This document shows, piece by piece, positions 1 through 5,591 of a stretch of 17,077 nt of DNA. How positions within the stretch are numbered: position 1 is the stretch's first letter; every line of letters begins with the position of its first letter. Origin of the DNA: Desulfobulbaceae bacterium (lineage in GTDB: Bacteria; Desulfobacterota; Desulfobulbia; Desulfobulbales; UBA5123). Both the position numbers and the translations under genes were made by a program. Below the pieces are notes generated by a model. The model was not told where the DNA came from. It worked only from the letters and a program-made list of their open reading frames with translations, and made no database searches. The stretch covers positions 1 through 17,077 of the forward strand of contig JAOUHH010000022.1 in assembly GCA_029865195.1 (NCBI GenBank). Reading direction: 5' to 3'.

Positions 1-5
1 CCGCC

Positions 6-25
6 GGCGGCCAGCCGAGGCCGCC
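6..25. terminator. GC-rich perfect hairpin downstream of the small lipoprotein gene
   Basis: A perfect 7-base inverted repeat (GGCGGCC, six-base loop, GGCCGCC) lies about 45 bases beyond the stop codon of the minus-strand lipoprotein gene. It could be the stem of that gene's terminator. No T-run is visible on the minus-strand side before the window ends, so it may be an unrelated hairpin. Confidence 0.3.
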
Positions 26-70
26 ACCGGTATCTTTGCATCTTATCATGACACGGACAACCGCCGCACC

Positions 71-316
71 TCAGGGATTGAAACGGTAGTCCGGATAATC
101 GCCTTCGACACTCCGCCACTCCGGCCCATAGGCCCGCACCATCGCATCGCCGCCCGCCACCCCGGCCTGATACGGATAGACCACCGCCTGCCGGGAATCG
201 TCACCGAGAAACGGCAGCGAGACATCCATGTTCATATCAACCAGCGACGAATGCACCCCACCGGCACAGCCACCAAGCGTCAGCAGCAGCAAGAAAATCA
301 GAAACACCTTTTTCAT
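71..316 (-). CDS. Small predicted outer-membrane or periplasmic lipoprotein, family not recognised
   Basis: This encodes an 81-residue protein with a classic lipoprotein signal peptide: MKK, a hydrophobic stretch at residues 4-15, then the lipobox LGGC with the lipidated cysteine at residue 17. The mature part is only about 65 residues, acidic and rich in Gly, Tyr and Val, with no domain I recognise. The residue after the cysteine is Ala, so outer-membrane sorting is more likely than inner-membrane retention if the E. coli Lol rule applies. The start is supported by a strong ribosome binding site (GGAGGGG, seven bases before the ATG). The gene diverges from rpoZ and has its own likely promoter at 369-396. 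Function is unknown; the signal peptide makes it a convincing gene despite its size. Confidence 0.75.
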   Translation of the reverse strand: MKKVFLIFLLLLTLGGCAGGVHSSLVDMNMDVSLPFLGDDSRQAVVYPYQAGVAGGDAMVRAYGPEWRSVEGDYPDYRFNP

Positions 317-368
317 CTCACATCCCCTCCGCCAAGTTTTCTCATAAAACGCGACGCAACAGCGTCAA

Positions 369-396
369 ATTATTGGCCACCAGGCCAAAAAAGCAA
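369..396 (-). promoter_or_regulatory. Candidate promoter of the lipoprotein gene with an internal palindromic operator
   Basis: Read on the minus strand there is a possible -35 TTGCTT (391-396), a 16-base spacer and a good -10 AATAAT (369-374). A perfect 16-base dyad, TTGGCC-N4-GGCCAA (373-388), fills most of the spacer and touches the -10. A second perfect dyad, GACGC-N4-GCGTC (353-366), lies at the expected transcription start. A repressor site is one reading; paired hairpins in the DNA or RNA are another. The -35 is weak. Confidence 0.35.
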
Positions 397-683
397 CCGC
401 CGGCAACCAACCTGTCGGCACGGGCGGCAAAATGTGCCGTCCCGATCCCGACCGCCTGCGCCGCCAACCGGGCCGCAAGCCCTGATGCCGGCTGACATCT
501 GCCATCCCGGCAACCAACGACCCGACCCGCAGCCGGCATTACCTTGCCCCTACAAGATGCATGTTTCATGCCACACCGCCACGAATCGCCCACGACAACC
601 GCCCTCCCCCCGGCAACCCCAGCCGGTGCGAACCGCCGTCGCCGCCGGACAGCCGCGCCGCTCCGGCCTGGCCGAAAAAAACA
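397..683. other. Gene-free stretch between the divergent lipoprotein and rpoZ genes
   Basis: I see no convincing gene here: the open frames lack ribosome binding sites and have skewed composition rich in Pro, Arg and Gln. It holds a 12-base direct repeat CCGGCAACCAAC (400-411 and 507-518) and a 6-base hairpin CGGCAC...GTGCCG (416-439). No function is assigned to either. Confidence 0.5.
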
Positions 684-711
684 TTGCCAAAAAGGGCAAA
701 ACGATTATATT
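684..711 (+). promoter_or_regulatory. Candidate sigma-70 promoter of rpoZ
   Basis: TTGCCA (684-689), a 16-base spacer and TATATT (706-711) make a good housekeeping promoter about 55 bases before the rpoZ start codon. A small dyad, TTGCC-N6-GGCAA (684-699), covers the -35 and part of the spacer. The motif match is seen directly; activity is inferred. Confidence 0.5.
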
Positions 712-774
712 CACCGAGTTTCAGCAGCATACAAAACAACGGGATCACATCCGGCGGAGGCACCCGAAGACATC

Positions 775-1044
775 ATGGCACGCATAACAGTAGAAGATTG
801 TTTGGAACGCATCGGCGACCAGAATCGTTTTTCCCTTATCCACCTGGCGGTAAACCGCGTCAAGCAGCACCGCCAAGGCCAGCCCGTTCTCACCAAGGGC
901 CGGAACAAGGAAGTCGTCATGTCCCTGCGCGAGATCGCGGCCGGGGTGATCACCTTTGACAACATCCAGGAACACCGCGCCCCGGAACGGAAACCGAAAC
1001 CGGTGGTGGCCCTGGAAACGGTAATCGAAGAAACCGACATCTGA
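775..1044 (+). CDS. rpoZ: DNA-directed RNA polymerase omega subunit
   Basis: This 89-residue protein begins MARITVEDCLERIGDQNRF, the family's hallmark N-terminus, followed by the helix LIHLAVNRVKQ and a conserved KEVVMSLREIAAG segment near residues 45-57. Omega binds the C-terminal end of beta-prime, helps assemble RNA polymerase and in many bacteria forms one (p)ppGpp site. Its length is normal. The start at 775 is set by the family N-terminus; a GGAGG at 756-760 is rather far (14 bases) from it. The C-terminal tail (residues 70-89) is Pro/Lys/Glu-rich and variable, as usual. It probably leads a unit with dnaJ, 94 bases downstream. A dksA gene also lies in this window, so two parts of the ppGpp-responsive transcription system are close together. 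Confidence 0.93.
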   Translation: MARITVEDCLERIGDQNRFSLIHLAVNRVKQHRQGQPVLTKGRNKEVVMSLREIAAGVITFDNIQEHRAPERKPKPVVALETVIEETDI

Positions 1045-1138
1045 TACTCGCCACAACGGTTCGGCTGGCCGCAGACCGCCGCGTGCGGCAATCACTGCGA
1101 AAACGTCGCCCCGAGCCTGACGCCCACACAACTACATC

Positions 1139-2242
1139 ATGAAAACCTGCTACTACAAAACGCTTGGCGTTGAGCGATCAGCCACGGCCGATGAGATCAA
1201 GAAATCTTACCGGAAGCTGGCGATGAAATACCATCCGGACCGTAATCCGGATAACAAAGAGGCCGAGGACAAATTCAAGGCCGCCGCCGAGGCCTACGAG
1301 GTACTGGGCGACGCCGAGAAACGCAAGGTTTACGACCAGTACGGCTTCGAAGGGCTGCAGAACACCGGCTACAGCGGCCCCGGCGACTTCAACGACATCT
1401 TTTCCCACTTCGGCGACATCTTCGGCGATCTCTTCGGGATGGGCGGGGGCGGCCAGCGGCGGCAGGGGCCGAGCCAGGGCGCCGATCTCCGCTACGACCT
1501 GCAGATCTCCTTCATGGAGGCCGTCCACGGGGTCGAAAAGGAACTGGAGATCACCAAGCGCGACACCTGCTGGACCTGCGACGGCTCCGGCCTGCGCCCC
1601 GGCCATCAGCCGCAGACCTGCCCCACCTGCCAAGGCCGCGGTCAGGTGATACAATCCCAAGGCTTTTTCCGCCTCAGCACCACCTGCCCCCATTGCCACG
1701 GCCAGGGTCAGATCGTCACCGACCCCTGCAACGACTGCGGCGGCGGCGGCTTGGTGCGCAAAACCAAGAAGGTTGCCCTGAAGATCCCGGCCGGGGTCGA
1801 CACCGGCTCGCGGATGCGCCTGCAACGCGAAGGCGAGGGCGGCCGCAAGGGCGGACCGGCAGGGGATCTCTACGTCATCATCCATGTTGAAGAACATGAA
1901 TTTTTTCAGCGGCACGGCAACGACATCCTCTGCCGGATCCCGTTGTCCATGGTCCAGGCCGCTCTGGGCTGCGAGCTCGACATACCGACCATCCACGACG
2001 CGGCCAAGCTGAAGATCCCGGCCGGCACCCAGGGCGGGAGCACCTTCCGCATCCGCAATGAAGGCGTGCCGAGCCTGCGAACCCGCGAGCGCGGCGACAT
2101 GATCGTCGAGGTGCTGGTGCAAACGCCCACCAAGCTCAACAAGCGGCAAAAAGAACTGCTGCGCGAGTTCGGCGAAATCGAGGAAAAAGCCGGCGCCGAT
2201 GGCGACGGCTTCCTCAAGAAGCTGTTCCAGAAATCGGCCTGA
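1139..2242 (+). CDS. dnaJ: Chaperone protein DnaJ (type I, zinc-binding Hsp40)
   Basis: DnaJ delivers unfolded clients to DnaK and stimulates its ATPase in the cytoplasm. All domains are visible in the 367-residue product: J domain (about 3-70) with HPD at 32-34; Gly/Phe-rich linker (about 71-112, with DIFGDLFGMGGGG); zinc domain with four CxxCxGxG-type repeats starting at Cys144, Cys161, Cys183 and Cys197 (the fourth reads CNDCGGGG); and the C-terminal client-binding domains (about 210-335). Length is normal for a full DnaJ, so this is not a CbpA-type protein. The ATG at 1139 gives the usual N-terminus but has no obvious Shine-Dalgarno sequence. A hairpin with 6-base arms (1068-1089) lies in the gap after rpoZ. 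dnaK and grpE are not in the window; moaC follows after 29 bases. Confidence 0.95.
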   Translation: MKTCYYKTLGVERSATADEIKKSYRKLAMKYHPDRNPDNKEAEDKFKAAAEAYEVLGDAEKRKVYDQYGFEGLQNTGYSGPGDFNDIFSHFGDIFGDLFGMGGGGQRRQGPSQGADLRYDLQISFMEAVHGVEKELEITKRDTCWTCDGSGLRPGHQPQTCPTCQGRGQVIQSQGFFRLSTTCPHCHGQGQIVTDPCNDCGGGGLVRKTKKVALKIPAGVDTGSRMRLQREGEGGRKGGPAGDLYVIIHVEEHEFFQRHGNDILCRIPLSMVQAALGCELDIPTIHDAAKLKIPAGTQGGSTFRIRNEGVPSLRTRERGDMIVEVLVQTPTKLNKRQKELLREFGEIEEKAGADGDGFLKKLFQKSA

Positions 2243-2271
2243 AAACGCGCCGAGCCCTGCCGGAGAACGCC

Positions 2272-2754
2272 ATGAGCGACAGCCCAGGATTCACCCATTT
2301 CGACGAAGCCGGCAACGCCCGCATGGTCGACGTCGGCGGCAAGAATCCCACCGCCCGCCTGGCCACCGCGGCCGGCGCGATCACCATGTCCGCCCGGTGC
2401 TACGAGATGGTGCGACAGGGAACCATCGCCAAGGGGGATGTCCTCGGGGTTGCCAGGGTGGCCGGGATCATGGCGGCCAAGAGGGTGGCCGACCTGATCC
2501 CCATGGCCCACCCCATCGCCATTGACAGGGCGACGGTGGATTTCGGCTTCAACGACGCGGCCTTAAGCATCGAGATCAGCGCCACCGTCGGCATCACCGG
2601 CAAGACCGGGGTTGAAATGGAGGCGCTCACCGCGGTGTCGGTGGCCGCCCTCACCATCTATGACATGTGCAAGGCGGTGGACAAGGGCATGACCATCGGC
2701 GATATCCGCCTGCTGAGCAAAAGCGGCGGCAAGAGCGGCAATTATCACCGCTAA
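2272..2754 (+). CDS. moaC: Cyclic pyranopterin monophosphate synthase
   Basis: MoaC converts the 3',8-cyclo-GTP made by MoaA into cyclic pyranopterin monophosphate, an early step of molybdenum/tungsten cofactor synthesis. The 160-residue product has the family blocks: KRVADLIPMAHPI with His80, KTGVEMEALTAVSVAALTIY, then DMCKA with Asp131 and Lys134 (equivalents of the E. coli active-site Asp/Lys pair), and the C-terminal LLSKSGGKSG. Length matches the family (about 160). A CGGAGA ribosome binding site lies eight bases before the ATG. Other mo- genes are not in the window. Position right after dnaJ suggests shared transcription, although the functions are unrelated. Molybdo- or tungsto-enzymes such as formate dehydrogenases would be its customers in an anaerobe; that part is inference. 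Confidence 0.95.
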   Translation: MSDSPGFTHFDEAGNARMVDVGGKNPTARLATAAGAITMSARCYEMVRQGTIAKGDVLGVARVAGIMAAKRVADLIPMAHPIAIDRATVDFGFNDAALSIEISATVGITGKTGVEMEALTAVSVAALTIYDMCKAVDKGMTIGDIRLLSKSGGKSGNYHR

Positions 2755-2815
2755 GGTGCACCAACCAAGGATTCCCGCCGGGGATTTGAAAAACGCGTTC
2801 CTTACAAAATAAAGG

Positions 2816-2843
2816 TTAACAAGACTTTTTTTCTGGATATACT
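2816..2843 (+). promoter_or_regulatory. Candidate sigma-70 promoter of the dksA-galT unit
   Basis: TTAACA (2816-2821), a 16-base spacer and TATACT (2838-2843) form a good promoter in the 209-base gap after moaC, about 120 bases before the dksA start. No strong terminator for the rpoZ-dnaJ-moaC unit was found between moaC and this site; only a short stem ATTCCC-GCC-GGGGAT (2770-2784) without a T-run. Confidence 0.5.
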
Positions 2844-2927
2844 TGGCTATCGGCAACGGTTTTTGTTACATCGGGAAGAAGATCGGGTTGTCACGGCGGT
2901 AAAACCGTCCGATACCCCTCATGTCTA

Positions 2928-2941
2928 GCCCGCAAGCGGGC
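2928..2941 (+). other. Perfect hairpin in the dksA leader
   Basis: GCCCGC-AA-GCGGGC is a perfect 6-base inverted repeat about 22 bases before the dksA start, just upstream of its ribosome binding site. A second small stem (GGCGGT-AAA-ACCGTC, one G.U pair) precedes it at about 2895-2909. Both fall in the predicted 5' leader, where they might modulate translation or mRNA stability. Confidence 0.35.
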
Positions 2942-2963
2942 AACCAATATCGGGAGAAGCATC

Positions 2964-3326
2964 ATGGACAAAGAACAACAAGCTTATTTCAAACAGAAGC
3001 TTGAGGACATGACCAAAGAACTGCTCAACGAGGCGGAAAAAACCATCCACGACATGACCGACAGCAACGACAACTACCCGGACCCCACCGACCGGGCGAC
3101 TGCCGAATCCGACCGCAACTTCGAGCTGCGCATCCGCGACCGCGAACGGAAACTGCTCTCCAAGATCAAGGCAGCCATCGAGCGCATCGAGGAAGGCACC
3201 TACGGCATCTGCGACGAATGCGGCCAGGACATCACCCCCAAGCGCCTTGAGGCGCGCCCGGTGACCACCCTCTGCATCGACTGCAAGACCAAGCAGGAAA
3301 ACTACGAAAAAGCCCAAGGCAAATAG
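2964..3326 (+). CDS. dksA: DksA/TraR-family RNA polymerase-binding transcription factor
   Basis: DksA enters the RNA polymerase secondary channel and, with (p)ppGpp, tunes rRNA and amino-acid promoters. The 120-residue product has a coiled-coil N-terminal half, the tip motif DPTDRA (Asp40, Asp43, Ala45; matching the DxxDxA of E. coli DksA), the block LRIRDRERKLLSKI, and a C4 zinc finger with Cys83, Cys86, Cys104 and Cys107 (CDEC...CIDC) followed by KTKQE. It is shorter than E. coli DksA (151) mainly at the N-terminus, a common size for DksA-like proteins outside the gammaproteobacteria. The start has a good ribosome binding site (GGGAGAAG). Retention of the acidic tip and all four cysteines suggests a functional DksA rather than a TraR-like decoy. 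galT starts only 12 bases downstream. Confidence 0.9.
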   Translation: MDKEQQAYFKQKLEDMTKELLNEAEKTIHDMTDSNDNYPDPTDRATAESDRNFELRIRDRERKLLSKIKAAIERIEEGTYGICDECGQDITPKRLEARPVTTLCIDCKTKQENYEKAQGK

Positions 3327-3338
3327 ACCGAGGACAAA

Positions 3339-4337
3339 ATGCCGGAACTACGCAAGGACCCCATCCTCGGCCGCTGGATCATCATCTCCACCGAGCGCGG
3401 CAAGCGACCCACCGATTTCATCGTCGAGGAGAACCACGTCAAGAGCGGTTTCTGCCCCCTCTGTCCCGGCAACGAGAACACCACCCCGCCGGAGGTGCTC
3501 AGCTACGGCCGCGCCGGCGACAAGCCCAACACCCCGGGCTGGACGCTGCGGGTGGTACCCAACAAGTACCCTGCCCTGGTCATCGAGGGGGAACTCGGCA
3601 AGGCCGGCGAAGGCCTGTACGACAAGATGAACGGCATCGGCGCCCATGAGGTGCTGATCGACACCCCCAGCCATCAGGAGATCTTCACCCACCTGCCGCT
3701 GGAACGTTTGACCCAGGTCTTCTGGGCCTTCCGCGACCGCCTCAACGACCTGAGCCGCGATCCCCGCTTCCGCTACGTGATGGTCTTCAAGAACTACGGC
3801 CGCGCCGCCGGCGCCTCCCTTGAGCATTCCCACTCGCAACTGGTGGCGCTGCCGATCCTGCCACGGATGATCGTCTCCGAGTTGGAAGGCAGCCTTTCCT
3901 ACTACAAGTACAAGGAACGCTGCATCTTCTGCGACATCATCCGCCAGGAAATCGCCCAGGATCTGCGGGTGGTCTGCCAGAACGACCACTTCATCACCAT
4001 CACCCCCTGGGCGCCGCGCTCGCCCTTCGAGATGTGGATCCTGCCCAAGAAACACGCCTCATCCTACACCACCATGGATGATGAACAGTTCAAGGGGCTG
4101 GCCGCCATCTTCTCCGAAACCATGCGCCGGCTGGACGCCTGCATCCCCAACGTGCCGTACAATTTCGTCCTGCATGGGGCGCCGTTGCGCTCGCAGCCGC
4201 TGGAACATTTCCACTGGCACTTCGAGATCATGCCGAAACTGACGACCATGGCCGGTTTTGAGTGGGGCTCCGGGTTTTACATCAACCCCACCCCGCCGGA
4301 AGAGGCCGCCAAGTTTCTGAAAAAAGCCAAGATATAA
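3339..4337 (+). CDS. galT: Galactose-1-phosphate uridylyltransferase (HIT superfamily)
   Basis: The enzyme exchanges UMP between UDP-glucose and galactose-1-phosphate (Leloir pathway). The 332-residue product has the N-terminal motif ELRKDPILGRWIIISTERG, a zinc pair Cys39/Cys42 (CPLC), the catalytic HSHSQ (His163-Gln167, nucleophile His165) and a C-terminal HFHWH (His290, 292, 294) typical of the family. A second CxxC at Cys195/Cys198 heads the C-terminal half. Length is usual for bacterial GalT of this branch. The ATG at 3339 follows a GAGGA motif and lies 12 bases after dksA, so the two genes are probably cotranscribed. No galE or galK is nearby, so the role may be nucleotide-sugar supply for cell-surface or glycogen-type polymers rather than galactose growth; related nucleotidyltransferases with other sugar-phosphate substrates exist, so substrate is not certain. 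Confidence 0.88.
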   Translation: MPELRKDPILGRWIIISTERGKRPTDFIVEENHVKSGFCPLCPGNENTTPPEVLSYGRAGDKPNTPGWTLRVVPNKYPALVIEGELGKAGEGLYDKMNGIGAHEVLIDTPSHQEIFTHLPLERLTQVFWAFRDRLNDLSRDPRFRYVMVFKNYGRAAGASLEHSHSQLVALPILPRMIVSELEGSLSYYKYKERCIFCDIIRQEIAQDLRVVCQNDHFITITPWAPRSPFEMWILPKKHASSYTTMDDEQFKGLAAIFSETMRRLDACIPNVPYNFVLHGAPLRSQPLEHFHWHFEIMPKLTTMAGFEWGSGFYINPTPPEEAAKFLKKAKI

Positions 4338-4382
4338 CCCTGACGGCAATCGTGCCGCCCGGTTGCAGGGGAAGGACTACGC

Positions 4383-4736
4383 ATGAAAAAGATACTACTG
4401 GTCGACGACGAAGACAGCATCCATCTCCTCTATCGCGAGGAACTCGAAGAGGAAGGCTACGAGGTGCACTCGGCGCTTTCCGGCGAAGAGGCCCTGGAGA
4501 AACTGAAAATCATCCACCCCGATCTGGTCATCCTCGACATCAACATGCCGGGCATGAACGGTATCGACGCCCTGCGCCGGATCAAGGAGGATCGGCCCAA
4601 CCTGCCGGTCATCCTCAGCTCCGCTTATCAGGAATTCAAGCAGGATCTGGCATCGTGGGCCTCAGATGACTACATCGTCAAGTCATCCAACCTGAACGAG
4701 TTGAAAGCGGCGGTCCGGCGGCATCTCGCCCCCTGA
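4383..4736 (+). CDS. Single-domain response regulator (CheY-like receiver)
   Basis: This 117-residue protein is a lone receiver domain. It begins KKILLVDDE with the acidic pocket at Asp8/Asp9, the phospho-acceptor is Asp52 in LVILDINMPGMNG, a Ser-Ala switch pair lies at 80-81 (LSSAY), and the conserved lysine is Lys100 in YIVKSS. There is no output domain and no kinase gene nearby, so it probably receives phosphate from a distant histidine kinase and acts by protein-protein contact. The residue after the conserved lysine is Ser instead of the usual Pro. It starts 45 bases after galT with a strong GGGGAAGG ribosome binding site and is followed by the FolE2-like gene. It differs from the chemotaxis CheY further right, which has the full DWNMP and KP motifs. 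Confidence 0.85.
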   Translation: MKKILLVDDEDSIHLLYREELEEEGYEVHSALSGEEALEKLKIIHPDLVILDINMPGMNGIDALRRIKEDRPNLPVILSSAYQEFKQDLASWASDDYIVKSSNLNELKAAVRRHLAP

Positions 4737-4787
4737 TCCGCGTTCCCCGGTCAGCATCTCCGCCGCGACCGACCGCCAGGTACCCCA

Positions 4788-5555
4788 ATGAAGGATATCC
4801 AGAGTCAACCGGACTCCCGCCGCATCAACATCAAGAAGGTGGGGGTCAAGGACATCTCCTACCCCATCACCGTGCTCGACAAGGCCAGGACCGTGCAGCG
4901 GACCGTGGCCCGCGTCAACATGTACGTCAATCTGCCCCACCAGTTCAAGGGCACCCACATGAGCCGGTTCGTCGAGATCCTCAACCGCTTTCACGGCGAT
5001 ATCAATCTGCAGAGCTTCCACTCCATCCTCGATGCGATGAAGAAAAGGCTGCAGGCCGAGGAAGCCCACATGGAGATCGAATTCCCGTTTTTCCTCAAAC
5101 ACCGGGAGTGCGGCGCGGCCATGGCCGGGATCAGCGAATACAGCTGCCGGATGCACGGCTCTCTCGACAAGGTCGACGACCTGATCCTCACCGTGCAGGT
5201 GCCCATCTCGGCGCCGTCGCCCACCCAGAGCAGCGAGGGGTTGCCGAAATCCCTGGGCCGCTGGGGGGTGGCCGATGTCTCCCTGCGCTTTCGCCACTTC
5301 ATCTGGATCGAGGAGCTGATCGAGATGGTCGAGAACATCACCTGCCACGACCTGGCATGGCGCGATGGGCATGGCGAGGAGGAAGACTCGCTGTCGGTGG
5401 AGGACATGACCAAGCGGCTGGGCAAGAAGATCGCCGCCCATCCCCACATCCGCTGGTTCTCCGTCACCGTCGAAAATTTTTCCAAAAATTACAGCACATT
5501 CGCTACCCTGGAATGGCCAGAGACCGGAAACGCCTTCCGCCACTGGCCGACGTAA
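4788..5555 (+). CDS. FolE2-family (GTP cyclohydrolase IB-like) protein lacking most metal-ligand residues
   Basis: FolE2 (type IB GTP cyclohydrolase) makes dihydroneopterin triphosphate from GTP. The 255-residue product has clear family blocks: RRINIKKVGVKDISYPI (11-27), ARVNMYVNLPHQFKGTHMSR (41-60), FIWIEELIEMVE (171-182) and RWFSVTVENF (222-231). However, where typical FolE2 reads LCPCSKxIS...GAHNQR after VPV/I, this protein reads VPISAPSPTQSSEGLPKSLG (138-157). The zinc cysteine is replaced by about Ser144, and the following histidine is absent. Near the C-terminus the usual NFESIHxHxA is NFSKNYSTFA (230-239), so the last metal histidine becomes about Tyr235. The frame is intact across both sites and flanks match, so a sequencing frameshift is unlikely. 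The start fits the family N-terminus; the ribosome binding site is weak. It may be a diverged paralogue with altered activity. Motif recall is from family knowledge, not an alignment. Confidence 0.8.
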   Translation: MKDIQSQPDSRRINIKKVGVKDISYPITVLDKARTVQRTVARVNMYVNLPHQFKGTHMSRFVEILNRFHGDINLQSFHSILDAMKKRLQAEEAHMEIEFPFFLKHRECGAAMAGISEYSCRMHGSLDKVDDLILTVQVPISAPSPTQSSEGLPKSLGRWGVADVSLRFRHFIWIEELIEMVENITCHDLAWRDGHGEEEDSLSVEDMTKRLGKKIAAHPHIRWFSVTVENFSKNYSTFATLEWPETGNAFRHWPT

Positions 5556-5591
5556 CGTCAATAACCCACTAGCACCGACAAGAGAACGACC

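Noticed and set aside
251..787. Open frames on the plus strand in the gap before rpoZ
   Set aside because: No ribosome binding sites, Pro/Arg/Gln-rich composition and overlap with the lipoprotein gene; they look like chance frames in GC-rich DNA.
4344..4357. Hairpin CGGCA-N4-TGCCG after galT
   Set aside because: Too short and without a T-run to be a terminator; the next gene follows within 45 bases and is probably cotranscribed.
5199..5279. Frameshift error as the reason for the missing FolE2 zinc motif
   Set aside because: The reading frame is continuous and both flanks match the family in the same frame; the other plus-strand frame checked over this segment does not encode CPCSK or AHNQR.
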